Part shown: positions 33,801 through 45,241 of the stretch, in pieces
How positions within the stretch are numbered: the first letter of the stretch is position 1
Layout: every line of letters begins with the position of its first letter
The notes under the pieces: generated by a model
The model's input: only the letters and a program-made list of their open reading frames with translations
The model's database searches: none
Told to the model about the DNA's origin: nothing
Assembly (NCBI GenBank): GCA_030770545.1
Contig: CM061106.1
Span: forward strand, 17,877,001 to 17,941,000
Length of the DNA stretch: 64,000 nt
Source: Macropodus opercularis
Lineage: Eukaryota > Chordata > Actinopteri > Anabantiformes > Osphronemidae
Reading direction: 5' to 3'
Program-made: the position numbers and the translations under genes

Positions 33801-35900
33801 GCGCTTACACCTACCTCCAACTCCCCTCTACCTTTTGCTGTCACTAAATGCTACGAGCCGTCTGACGGATGAAAAATATAGCTACAAAAACAAATATGTA
33901 TATTTTCAATTTATCTCAACTCCCATACCTTACACCTCCAAGTTACTATTACAATTCAGAATTCCTAAGCGGATTTTCTCAATTTAACTGTGCTTTTAAT
34001 CTTTGGCAAAATAAGTGATGATGTCTTTCAGTGAAAAAAAAAAAAAATACTGACAGACTTACAGCACACACTGGTGGATTAGTTTCCTATAAAGACTAGG
34101 TTTTCCTTTAAACTGCCATGTGTCTGTTTGATGGGGTTTAACAGGAAGCATTCGGGGCTGAAATTGGATGCAGCAGGGATCGTGGCTAGATGGCCAGCAT
34201 TAGATAGACACCCCCTCCTCTGCAACTCTGCCATGTGCCGTTTTCCTTCATTATTCTTTTCATGACACACAGATGCACACACCTCCATACACAAATATGA
34301 ATAGTTTCTCATCTCTTAACACAAAGCAGCACACACATCAGTATATATGCTGTCAGAAATATCCACATCCTTTTAAAGAAGGGTTAAGACGTTTGTGGTC
34401 ATGTCACTTTTTTTCTTTTTTGACCATTTCAGCTATGCTAATGCACATGAAATAAAATTCCCCAAGGACAGATTGTTTAATTTTCTACTTTAGCTTGTTA
34501 AATATATACATAATATATGGTATATATAAAACTACCTATGTCACTATTGGCCAGTTGACACCCATTAAAACTACACCCCACCACAATTGAGACCTATATT
34601 ATTTATATATAGAAAGTTTACACATTCTATTATCCTTATTATTTATTTTGGTAATTTTTAATTGCGATTTCTTGTAGTTCCTCCTCTGGCTTCAGGCATT
34701 TATACTGGTTTCACCACCAGATACACAGTGTACCATATTGGCACAGCTGTGCAGGCTAAGGGAAAATTCTGACTTGACTCTCTCTCTCATGTTTAATAAT
34801 ACATGTACCAACAGCTTTTAATTTCACAATTACAAGATACTGTATAACTGGTTCAAAGGAGTAGTAAATAGGCAAATGCAAAACAACAAGATTAGAAATG
34901 ATTGTTTGGTTTTCATTTGACAACGCTTAAACAAATTGAACATATTACATAAACCCTTCTCCGTTTCTGTCTCATTGTTAGATCGTCGCTCATGCTTTTG
35001 CTGTCGTTATTGTCTTTCTGTTTTTTTGGCCTAGATGGTCAGACTGCCGACCCAGGAATCTGTTCATTGTGAGTACTTTGAATCCTCAAGACCATGTTTG
35101 TTATCTAGCCATGTTAGGGCATGAACTTTGGTTGAAGAGCGGCGACCCATCAGGAACCCTTAAGTAATTCAAGTGAAGTCTGTTCTGAGTCCATATGGTG
35201 CAATGGAGGCCAAGAAGCCAGGACAAGGAATGAAGAGTCCTGCATTGGACTAACAAACTTTATGTCCTTTACGTGTGGACTTGCAGTTGAGTTGCCCTCC
35301 CGCTTGCGTTCTGGAGACTTGCATTTTTGGGGTTGTGGTTTCTTGTTGTTTGTTGTTCTCAGTCTGATTCACAGACGGCGAGGAATTCCCTCCGGTACGT
35401 CAGTTGCACTGTGGAAAGAAACCTGGTCACGTGAACTCACCTCACCGACCTTCCTGGAAATTACCCACCTGTGGCCGTTGACTTAATCAACTCCCTCAGT
35501 TACTCCAAGGACATTTGCCGCATCGTCATAACCTTACCGGTTCTCACCTGGCTAATCTCCTTGCACCGTCACAACATTCTAAACCTCTGCTTGTAAATAT
35601 TTCAATAAATTCGATGGCATCAAAGCCCATTCCTTCTTCAGCTGGCCCTGAACCCTCTAGCAGTGCCAGCCGTTCTTGACGAGAAGCGTATGTTACTAGG
35701 TACAGGCCAGAATCAGCCTAGTGAACATCAAAAATAAGAAGATGTGCAAGGCCTTTTTAAAATGAAATGACAGTACCTGAGACTAATGATAACCAAAGGG
35801 CCAAGATCTGACATTTGGCTTTCTTATTACTGGACGCCTAGAAGCTGAGCTCACTGATTGGGTATGCAGTATATGTTTTATATGTCTCTCAGAGCTGGGA
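33801..35900. other. Intergenic, no gene seen
   Basis: At about 35000-35700 a GC-richer segment with AATAAA (35604-35609) may be an old retroelement piece. Nothing identifiable is coded. Confidence 0.3.
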
Positions 35901-35919
35901 GCCGTTCTACAGCAAGGAT

Positions 35920-36110
35920 GACAGCTTAGCTACCATCCTCCTTTCTCCCACCTCCTGCACCAGGAGTCCAGGGGCATCCCCAAAACGGAGCTGGTCTACC
36001 AGCTTCTACAGTCTCCTCCTGTCTGCTGCGGAGATGCAACTGCACCAGCAGACCACTCCACAAAAGATAGCTGAGGTCACCACCAAGTGACCTGCCATAA
36101 GTTTGTTGGT
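35920..36110 (-). mobile_element. LINE RT C-terminal fragment (CR1/jockey group)
   Basis: The minus strand reads FCGVVCWCSCISAADRRRL and, after a stop, KLVDQLRFGDAPG and GERRMVAKLSSLL. These are in the order seen at the end of fish CR1-group reverse transcriptases, and the same family occurs at 38380-39420. It is short and interrupted, so inactive. Confidence 0.7.
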
Positions 36111-36299
36111 TCTCTTCAGGTGCTTCCTCCTCGCTCTGTGCTCTAAATTCCTGCCATCGCTGCATGCCTCGTCGTCTCTCCTCGCCCTTGCAACTATAAG
36201 CCCTGGTTCTGCCCGCTCCTTGCTCAGCTGGCCCAGGTCTCTCAGGCTGGGACAGAAACCCTGACAGTAACATTGCCTCATTTGCTGTTTGAAGCAACT

Positions 36300-37580
36300 A
36301 CTAGTGTTCCACCAACACAGAAATGTGCCTTCATTGAAATGCTATGAAAACTGCACTGCAAAGGCAAAATTAACTAATGGCCTCAAATTTTCAAACGAAT
36401 GCAAGATTAAAGTCAATTGAATCTCCCATTGGGTTTTGACTGAAGCCCTTTGAAAATAATCCCCAAAGTGGCTTTCTGAAAATGGAGCTTATTATAAAAT
36501 ATTAATTATATTGTATACCCTCATTACAGCGTCTGCTGCAGAAAGAAGAGGAAGGTGGTTTATCTGGTCACTTCTTCAGTTTTGCAGATATTATTCATTG
36601 ATGCTTCACAGGGCAGGGTATTGTTGCAAATAAACAGTAGTCATATTTGATTTGCAATTCTAAAATGAGCTGTTTGACATTTTTAAAATCTTAAGCCATG
36701 ATCTATTTAAATAGAATGAAAGATATTCTTAATAATGTAGTACTTGCTTGTCAAAAAAAAAAAAAAATCAGGGAGCAGAAGTAGCTCAAGCAAAGCCAAA
36801 ACTACAGAGACCCATACATTCCCTGGAGGGTAGGTTTTCTTTCCTGCACCATTTTTCAGGAGCACATAGAGAAGATCTTGCATCAACTGCATTTTTAACT
36901 TCATATACCATGAATTTATTTATAGTTCACAGTACATGTGTTAATCATAAAAATGAACGACAGCGTCAACAATTTTGTCTTTGGCTGCCATGTATTTTTA
37001 CACAAGCAGCAAAACTCACATTCAAGCCTGAGACAAAGAGCCGAAGGCCCACAGGAATGAGAGGAAGACATGAAAACTCTTCAGTTACTCTGCAAGTCTC
37101 GAAGTCATTAAAAACATCACTGCCATCTTAATTAAAATGAGACATCTGGTCTTTGCTCACAAAGTGGATCACAGTGGAGTCCGAATTACTCCTCTATGAC
37201 AAGTTGAGAGGTGTTATACATCTCAGTGATCGTCAATCACCAAGGGAGTTACAGTATGAAGCTCTTTTATCATTAACAAGCAAATATTTTCAAATGAAAG
37301 ATTTGTTTTTTCTGTCTGAGCGTGCTGTTCAAGCTCTCATTTAAGTTGCTGCCAACTAATTGCAATAAAATTTACACCGTCTTTGATTATACCCATGTTT
37401 GCCAAACGCAAGAGTTGCCATTAGTCTTCTGCACTGCATTCCATAATTTTCCATAAAGTGGTTCTATATCCGACTACTTTTTTGTCAGAATGCAAGAGTG
37501 GAGAATATAAGCCCGAGCCAGAATGACAACTCAGATTTTCAAGGATTTATTTATATAAATATAATTGACACTGAATTCAA
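36300..37580. other. Intergenic, no gene seen
   Basis: The 127-codon plus frame at 36748-37131 begins in a poly(A)/poly(Lys) run and has no recognised domain. Confidence 0.4.
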
Positions 37581-37585
37581 GATGG

Positions 37586-37591
37586 TATAGG
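37586..37591. repeat. 6-bp target-site duplication, left
   Basis: TATAGG, repeated at 38114-38119 on the other side of the element. Confidence 0.8.
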
Positions 37592-38113
37592 TACGGAGCC
37601 CCGGAAGGGACATGGGAGGGAAAAAAATTGGCTGAGAAAAAAAAAAAAAAGTTGAACTTTTGCGAGATCTCGCAAAACGTTTTTCTTTTAAAACAACTTC
37701 CGCGCCAGCTGGTCACCACAAAAATGACAACAATGGAGGGTACACAAGTGTGGGAGCCGTTCATAGAGTTTTATTTTGAGCTAGGGCGCAAATACAGCGA
37801 CATCAAGTCGGTGCTTGCAAGAAAACATGGGTTTCACTTACTCTTTGCATGTTCATGATGTCCTCTTCTGAGACCTCTCTCGACCGCAAGAAACGTAATA
37901 GATCCTCCTCCATGGCTTTTCTACAAAACTCGTTTCGACGTTCTCTTCATAACCTATGAACGTGATATGTGCACCTTCGCGCTGTGGTTCCCGTGGTGAC
38001 AATCTGACTCGGAAGTACAATAAAAAACTTTTGCGAGATCTCGCTAAAAAACTATTTTTTTTTTCTCTCAGCCAATTTTTTTTTTCCTCCCATGTCCCTT
38101 CCGGGGCTCCGTA
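37592..38113. mobile_element. 522-bp IS3EU-like non-autonomous DNA transposon
   Basis: The ends TACGGAGCCCCGGAAGGGAC (37592 onward) and its reverse complement (to 38113) form long inverted repeats that extend through an A-rich stretch and GCGAGATCTCGC-containing segments on both sides. The 6-bp duplication TATAGG flanks it (37586-37591 and 38114-38119). TAC...GTA termini with 6-bp duplications fit the IS3EU superfamily as I recall it. A short frame at about 37735-37845 (WEPFIEFYFELGRKYSDIKS) looks like the N-terminal DNA-binding part of an integrase-type transposase, so this may be an internally deleted copy. Confidence 0.7.
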
Positions 38114-38119
38114 TATAGG
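38114..38119. repeat. 6-bp target-site duplication, right
   Basis: TATAGG, identical to 37586-37591. Confidence 0.8.
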
Positions 38120-38379
38120 CACCTACTGATGGGGACACTTTTTGTTAGGACAGCTAGAATCTGAGCAGACAAGGACAGAAATCTTAATCCTGGCCTGGTC
38201 AGAATTGTATTCAGGGGTAGACCAGGGTTACTGAAGTAAGGTGAGCATTGATGGTGAGCACAGGTGGTCACCACAGTCTACACACAGTAAGACCGACAAC
38301 ACCAGGGCACATGGTGAAAAGTCTGGTTTGGTTCCACAGAGCAATATCTGTAGTCCATACTGGAGAGGCTCATCCTCAG

Positions 38380-39425
38380 TCACCTTCGCTCTGTGGTGAG
38401 CACTGCGATAGACCTGCTGCAGTTCGCCTACAGGCCGAACATCGGGGTGGATGACACCGCCATCTACCTGCTGCATCGGGTGCTGACTCTCACCTGGAGG
38501 CCGGACAACTGACTACCTCATCAACAGGCCACAGTACGAGGTGGTAGTTTCCAGCACTGGGGCTCCTCGGGGCACGGTGCTCTCAGCGTTCCTCTTCACA
38601 CTCTGCATATTGGACTTCACATACAACATCAGCAGTTGTCACCTCCAGTCTGAGGGGAATGAGCTGGAGTACAGTTTGGTCATAATGGCCTTTGTGGACT
38701 GGTCTGAGAGCAACCACATCTGCTTAAAGACCACTAGCACGAAAGAGATGATGATTGACTTCCTGAGAAAACCATCACACACCTCACACACCTGTGAGCA
38801 TCCAGGGCTCAGACATTGAGATAGTAGACAATTTTAAGTACCTGGGTGTTCACCTTAACCGTAAACTGGACTGGACTCACAACAGTGACGCCCTGTACAA
38901 GAAGGGCCAAATTGGCTCCACCTTCTGAGGAGACTGAGATCCTTTGGAGTGAGCAGGCCTGTGTTAAGGACTTTTTATGACTCTGTGGTAGCCTCTGCTC
39001 TCCACTTTGCTGTGGTCTGCTGGGGTGCAGACAACACAAATCAACAAGCTGGTCAGGAGCCAGTTCTGTCCTGGGCTACCACTGGACTCTGTGGAGATGG
39101 TGGGTGAGAGAAGGGTGTTGGCCAAGCTGTCCATCATGGACAATGCTTCTCACCCACTGCACCAGACAGTGTAAGGCTCTGAGCAGCTCCTTCAGTGGAG
39201 AATGATCCACCCACAGTGTAGGAAGGAGCGGCACTGCAGATCCTTCATTCCCAGAGCTGTTAGACTGATCAGTCTAAGAGCCCCCAGTGTGCAGATTAGT
39301 TTGTATAGTGTATATGAAAATTTTATGTATAGTTGTTTGTAACTGTAAAAATTTCAAATTTGTAAAATACGTAATTTTGCATTAATTTTCCCACCGTGGG
39401 ATCAATAAAAAATTATCTTATCTTA
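38380..39425 (+). mobile_element. LINE (CR1/jockey group) reverse transcriptase fragment with 3' tail
   Basis: Interrupted plus-strand frames read LLQFAYRPNIGVDDTAIYLL, then YLINRPQYEVVVSSTGAPRG, TKEMMIDFLRK, DNFKYLGVHLNRKLDW and ASALHFAVVCWGA. This is the usual block order from mid-RT to the C-terminus. The YADD-type catalytic block is degraded. The 3' end has GTGGGATCAATAAAAAATTA then TCTTATCTTA, a typical short tail. Stops and frameshifts make it a dead copy. Confidence 0.88.
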
Positions 39426-39849
39426 TTTCCCTTAATTGTACTGTTTTGACAGTTCAGTCTTGGCATCTGTGGTCTTAACCAACTTTCCTCAGACTGAAGA
39501 AGCTACCTGGATAAAAAGAAGAAGTCCAGTTGACATGAATCAACTTTCAGACAACTACACTTGGATGACTGAGAATCTTCATAGGCAACTACCAGTCAAA
39601 GCAGAAACAATGGCAGTGGTAAGAAGAGGAAGTGAGCCCTTCAAAATAATGGACAGAAATTCAATTTGTCCATCATTACGCATTAGATTTAAATTTTCCA
39701 TTTAAACTGTAAAGTTTCTTATAACAATATTTGGCATTATTTTATAATCTACACTGCACCATTCAAAGACGTTTAACTTTAATTAGCACATTTATATCAA
39801 ATCGGTCTGTCTCTGCTGGCAATTTATGTACCACAGGTTTTTTGTCACA

Positions 39850-40060
39850 AATCACAAGACCGGCTAACTAACAAACAAGGTCTTCAGATATAACAAAATA
39901 ATATACAAAGTTTTAGTATGAAGTAAGACGGAACTGAGCAAACAAACAAGGAGATGACTGACAAACCAAACACAAGCACCTAACCATCAAAGTGGTATGA
40001 TGAAAAACAGATCAACCTGACCAAAAGAACATGAACCGGAGATAAACGTGAAACAATGAA
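39850..40060 (-). repeat. Dispersed repeat fragment
   Basis: Sequence rich in GAC/ACAAAC motifs resembling the reverse complement of the 56712-57160 family. Boundaries are vague. Confidence 0.3.
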
Positions 40061-40090
40061 CCAGCCAACAGCAAGTGTGTCCTTACTGTA

Positions 40091-40271
40091 CAGTACTGTG
40101 CAAACTACAGTACTGACGTAGTAACACCAAATATTGATTTGATTTCGATTTTTCTTTTGTTCACTCACTTTTCGTTTTGTAAATTGACAAACATAAACAA
40201 TAATTATTTATATTTCTGAAAGCATTCTTTGTTTACAGTATTTTTCACACCTGCCTAAAACTTTTGCAGGT
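40091..40271. mobile_element. Tc1-type MITE or deletion derivative
   Basis: The left end CAGTACTGTGCAAA follows TA. The right half contains TTTACAGTATTTTTCACACC then TGCCTAAAACTTTTGCA, the complement of the left end at 51061. The interior matches the 3' flank of that element (CACCAAATATTGATTTGATT), so most of the transposase has been lost. Confidence 0.75.
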
Positions 40272-40559
40272 TAGGTGCTCATGTTTGGTTTGTCAGTCAT
40301 CTGTATATAACAGAAAATAGAGAGGTGTAAGCAATAGACATGATAAGACCGAAACAGGAACAGAAGATGATATGAAATGACAGAGAAGAGTGACAGCAAA
40401 ACAAAACAAAAGCACCTCTGGGAGGCCGCAGTGCTGAATTGTAACACTTTTATGGCTGCTGTAACCAAACCTTTACTAGAAAAACCCAGGACCCAGCACA
40501 ATATTCAGAAATAGTTACAAGACTATAAATTATGTAACCTACTAACAATCTCTTAGCTT

Positions 40560-40905
40560 CAGGCAGTGAACTAGTTTGTGTATTGGTCATGTTAGATCTT
40601 AGTGCCACGTTTGAAACTACAGATAACAGCTTCTATTATACACTATTACCAACATAGCAGTGAGGTTAAAATTACAGGGGTTGGATGGATTTAAATCTTA
40701 TTTATTGAACAAATTCCATTTTGTTCATTGGATGAAACTTCAGTACACACAAACATTTGATTTGGTCTTCTGCTGGGTTCTGTGCTGGATCTAATGCTTT
40801 GCAATCTATACTGTACATGTCTCCTTTAGATAAAATATTAGGAAACGCTCTATTATTACTATACTTGTCTATGAAACCATTTGATGTCTTGTAACTTTCT
40901 TCAAC
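40560..40905 (+). mobile_element. LINE RT fragment (L2 group)
   Basis: Plus-strand frames with stops read VMLDLSATFETTDNS, later SAGFCAGSNALQSILYMSPL. These correspond to the VLLDLSAAFDT and GVPQGS blocks of L2-type reverse transcriptases. The downstream YADD block is not present. Confidence 0.7.
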
Positions 40906-41689
40906 TACATTTACACAAGATTCAGGTCACATTTGAGCCCCCAAACTCTCAGAGATATGTTCCCGTCTGGCGGTGGAGGACTCATGCTATTTCTGTTCCT
41001 TTTGTGTAGAGTCTCGGCAGCCTGTCAAAGGAGCTGAGGCACTGACTGCCATTCTGTCTCTTCTCAAGACGCGAACGTCGACTCTGTTTGGCTGCCACTT
41101 GAGTTTTGACACCCACAGAGCATGTTGACAAGTTCATGAAATGCATTAGGTCATATTTAAATAAAGACAGCCCCAAACAACGACAAAATGAAATGAATTT
41201 TGGTTTTGCTTTTATTTAAACTTTTAATTAATGGGTATGTTTACTTTCACCTGCTTTATTAAGAAGATGCAGCATTACAGTAGCTCTCGCTTGCATTCCA
41301 CATTAATATGTCTGTGATTCTGACCTGCTATTGCTCATTTCAGTCCACTACCTAGTTATTATAATAATTTAAACAGTTTGATTAACATTTTTGATATAAT
41401 TTACAAAAGCTTAAACCTTGATGATGTCAAATTGTAGGATGAAGTCCATGATGAGTGAGAATTGAAGAACAGTTGGAAAAAGTGGAGATGACTTATCTAC
41501 AATGCATATTTCAACAAAGCGTTCCACAGCACTCTAATAATCATCACTGATCAGATCAGAGTAACATTTTTGACTGACACAGCTCTAAAAAAGAAAGCTG
41601 CCATTGTTTGTAGAGTAAAAATTGGGGTCACAGCAGCAAGTCAGAAATGGGGCTCGTTCCGCTTCACTCGCCAAAATTCAACACATGCA

Positions 41690-42330
41690 ATACGTGTAAG
41701 GATTCGCTCTCGTTCCCCTCTCTTCTTTGTTGATTTCTGTTTTGTCCACTTCCTGTTTGTCCAGTTCCCGGTTTTCTCGTTATTGTTTTCACCTGTTGTT
41801 GATTTCCTGTCTAGTTGGTATTTAAGTTTGTCTTTCTCGTTGCTGGATGGTTGGTATCTGTTATTTGTAGCCTTGGAATCTGGTATTAGTGTTGTGAGTA
41901 TTTGTATACATGTTCCGGTTTGTTGTTACTTTGTTCTTGTTTGGAGTCCTGTCGGTGTAAAAGTTTTGTAGCTTTTTGGTATTAGTAACTATGCGTTTGT
42001 CTAGAGGGTAATGTTTTGTTGCGTCACATTCATGTTTGGTTCACTCGTGTTTTGTGTTTAGCTCATGTTGATTTCCTTTTCATTAAAACATTCATTAATC
42101 ATTCATCTGTTCTGTCTCTGGGTCGTGCAATTGGGTCCTCCTCGTTAGTTTGTCGTAGTGGGCACAGGCTCTACGTCGAGCAGCCCTTTTGTGTCTTGAC
42201 GTGAGTGGGGAATTAGGCTCTAGGTTGAGCTCCCCCCTTCAGTTAGTTTGTAGTAGAGGTAGTACCAGGGACTCAGGCTTTCCTACCCCTGGTACTCTAG
42301 TCAGTTTAGTTTAGTGCGTTCCATAACAAT
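41690..42330 (+). repeat. Dispersed repeat, possible solo LTR
   Basis: It contains CCACTTCCTGTTTGTCCAG, TTTCACCTGTTGTTGATTTC and TATTTAAGTTTG, a set shared with 56712-57160. The 133-codon frame at 41570-41971 overlaps this repeat and is probably spurious. Confidence 0.4.
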
Positions 42331-42519
42331 ACGCTCCTTACCCGTTCCCAGCATCCCAGCTCCCATCAAGGTGGTTCAAAGTTGGTCTCCCAACTAGAAG
42401 GGAGCTAGAAGGGTACTAATGGGAATTGAAAAGTAAGTGATGTATGTCAGTTGAACTGACTGCGCTGCCAACTCTGGCTACAGTACAAAGGTTAGCAGAT
42501 CTGACTGTCAATAGTGTCT

Positions 42520-42522
<3 letters not shown>

Positions 42523-42559
<37 letters not shown>
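42523..42559. repeat. (GT)n microsatellite
   Basis: About 18 uninterrupted GT dinucleotides. Confidence 0.95.
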
Positions 42560-42560
<1 letters not shown>

Positions 42561-43340
42561 TGGGGGGTGGGTTAGAGAAAGACTTTGATATTTCGGAATT
42601 TTACAAGGGTGAATGTGGAGAGCTGGAGGTTGGGGATCTCATTACCGGGCCATAATTGGGGGCTGGGGAATAGGTTGCCGTCCTCTCAACTCACTGCAGA
42701 TCAATTATGTTAAGAGAACATCTGTAAGTAGAGCTTAATGAGGTCCATTAGAACAACATGCACTGCTTTCCCTGACGGTGCTTGTGTGCTGCTGACTGGG
42801 GACTTGGTGGATGGGCTTCAGAAAAAGAGGAGTTTCGAATCTCTAACGCTTTACTTTGCCAGGGAACCAGAAAGACATGCAGACAGAGTGTGACAAGGTG
42901 GGAAAGCAGCAAGGGAGAGAGGCGCAGTGAGTTGGGTTTGTTTTTTTATTTTAGGATAATCAGCCAATCCCAACAACTTCAGCATAAAAGTAACTGTTGT
43001 CTAACCATTGTGGCCAGATTTTCTTTAAGCCACGCCGCAAAGACCTCTGACAAAGTTGCCTTGTGGATATTTAAAATCAAGACAGCACGGATATATTTAC
43101 ACCAGTGTTGTTTCCGGACATCCCTGGCTTCAAGGTATGTGCCCACTGTGTTGGTGTTGAGTTTATGTCTGAGGGAGGGCTGTGCGCAAGTGTATTCCCC
43201 ACGAGCCATCAAAATATGCTTAGCTTTTCCCCTTTTAATCAGACAGGTTCAAAAAGAGCTGGAGGGTGAGGAAGAGTCCAGAGTGGAGGATTGGCCTCGT
43301 GTTCATACAAGAAGCATTTATTCTTTTTGCATAGCCTAAT
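42560..43340. promoter_or_regulatory. Unique block, candidate enhancer or distal promoter of lmo3
   Basis: This is repeat-free sequence about 1.9 kb upstream of the CpG-rich lmo3 first exon. It includes GCATAAAAGTAAC and GATATTTAAAATC (TATA-like) and, downstream, TGGCTTCAAG|GTATGTG (43126-43142), which could be a splice donor of an alternative first exon. A 185-codon plus frame (42782-43339) is the longest in the window but has no recognised domain. Confidence 0.3.
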
Positions 43341-43439
43341 CGAAGTTACTTGATCCAGGCCATGTGACGTTCCCCTCCATTCTTCTCTTTCCTTGCTGCT
43401 TTTATATGTAGTAAGTGATGGGGAGGTGATAGGGCACTA

Positions 43440-44500
43440 GAGGTGGCAGCTTCGCTCACACTATACATGCTGCAAAAAAAAAAAGAAATGCATGATAACA
43501 AAGTGATTGTAAATCAAATCCAATCCAGAACAAAACCTAATTACTGTCAACATCAGAGATTACCCATCACCTACTCAATTTATCGCCCACCTCAAATAGT
43601 GTAAAATTGTAAGATTTTATCCAGCTAAATCTTACCCGGTAATAGCTGCTGAAGCAATAACATGATAAAAGAATATAATTTATTTACAAGAAACGTTTAA
43701 ATAAAGACCAGTACAGAGATGCCCGGAGTTAACAGTAACAACAAGTAATAGGCTAACAACAATTCATCCATCTACTGCAATACTAGACTATTACGACTAA
43801 TAACGACTAAAGTAGGCAATTAAAACGTTATATGGGGTAGGGCTGCGTTAAAAGGTCACTCATTTGTTATCGGGAATAGACGACATGTCATTGTTGAGAC
43901 GCAGTAACAGAATATGATCTAATGTTCAACTATAGTCAGGGTGTGGAAAGATAATGTGCACAACACTTAATGTGTAAGCTGCCCACATGAGAACAATATA
44001 TAATGCCAAACAATCACTTCTGCAAGCGGATAATTGCACTAATTTAATTACACATGTTTAAGCTGCCTTCACTTTATGTGGGCTTCATGTTATACACTAT
44101 TATACATTTTAATTCATCAACCTTCAAGCGCAGCTACAGACTATCAAGCAAGCTGTGATGATGTTGCGACACCTCTCGATATTGGTCAGCAAGTATTTCC
44201 ATACTGGCCCCTGTCCACCAAAACTGGCTTATATGCTTATATACCAAAATATAAAACATTTGCTTATATGCTTATATACCAATATATAAAATGACATTTG
44301 CAAACGATACATTCTAAACGAGTGTCAGAAGGAAATCGCGTTACGTCATAATCAACTGAATTCGAATTGGTACTTAGTTTGCGCTTTCTCCTAACACTTA
44401 GTCTGCTCTGTCCTCAGAGAACTAACAGGTGTTTCGGTCTCTGTAATGTTTGTCATAAGTGACTGACAGTTCGGACATAACATAGCTTGCCCCTCATTTT
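43440..44500. other. Intergenic, no gene seen
   Basis: AT-rich. A direct repeat of about 34 bp (GCTTATATGCTTATATACCA) occurs at about 44227 and 44261. Confidence 0.45.
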
Positions 44501-44819
44501 AACAGTTAGCCGTTAGTGGCTGGGCGCGTCATCCTGAGCCCGCACGCTCCCTGTATAGCCGGGCAAACACCTGCTTCGTGTGATCTATTTAGAGATCGTT
44601 ATTTAATTCCATCAGAGCCTGTAGGCCTACAGTTTTTGTCAGTCTAGGTTGGATTTCGTTTCAGCAGTTAAGGTTTCTGTATGACTTGCGTGATACATAA
44701 GTTCATATGTCATTTAGAGCATCTTTGTAGTGATTGGAACGGGGCTTTGTTTTTGTATTCTCCATGTCTGTGAGTAGTTTTGGATAATCGGATTGAATGT
44801 TGTAATAAACTGCTCTAGT

Positions 44820-45241
44820 AGTTTCGTGTGCGCCTGCTTGCCCGGCTACGCGTCAAAGCGCTGATCAGCGGAGCAGCTGGAAGCGGGAGCTGCTGCGATT
44901 AGGCGGCGGAGGGAAAAAACGTCTCTTTGTCGTCCTGTCATTCGGTGGCTACGTCTCACGCAGCTCCAGGGTGACGATGAGCCTGGTATCTCACAGCGTG
45001 CGACGCCCCGGGAGCAACGAGCAGCTCGCTTTAGGTTTATCTGCCTGCCGATTTTGTTAACCCCCGGTCTTTTCGTTCTTCTCTTGCTGGATTGTTCCTT
45101 CTCTAACAAAGCTCGATCCTAGTCCCCCCCCCCCCTCCTCCTCGCCTGCAGAACAGCTTTCTGCGAAACGGGCTGCCGCTGTCTCTGGTGCTACGGCTGC
45201 TACAGCGGCTCAACAAATGCAGAAAAGAGAGAAAAGTTTCG
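44820..45241 (+). other. lmo3: CpG-rich region and lmo3 exon 1
   Basis: This block is much richer in GC and CpG than its surroundings, as expected of a vertebrate promoter and first exon. It ends at a strong donor, AGTTTCG|GTAAGACG. The transcription start is not defined by the sequence. A short upstream frame (44977-45060) starts ATGAGCCTGG and stops before the second ATG at 45217. That ATG is open through the splice into the lmo3 frame. Confidence 0.65.
45217..45241 (+). CDS. lmo3: Possible N-terminal extension exon of lmo3 (alternative start)
   Basis: ATG at 45217 is followed by eight codons and one base to the donor. Joined to exon 2 at 47843 it reads MQKREKSFGIQ and continues in frame into the standard Met of LMO3, adding 11 residues. 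An in-frame stop at 45058-45060 bounds the frame upstream. Both starts have C at position -3, so context does not favour one clearly. Confidence 0.5.

Noticed and set aside
41570..41971. 133-codon plus frame as a membrane protein
   Set aside because: The hydrophobic stretch comes from a T-rich dispersed repeat shared with 56712-57160.
42782..43339. 185-codon plus frame as a protein gene
   Set aside because: No domain, low-complexity start, no splice partners that preserve it, and it lies in a block that looks regulatory. Kept only as a finding.
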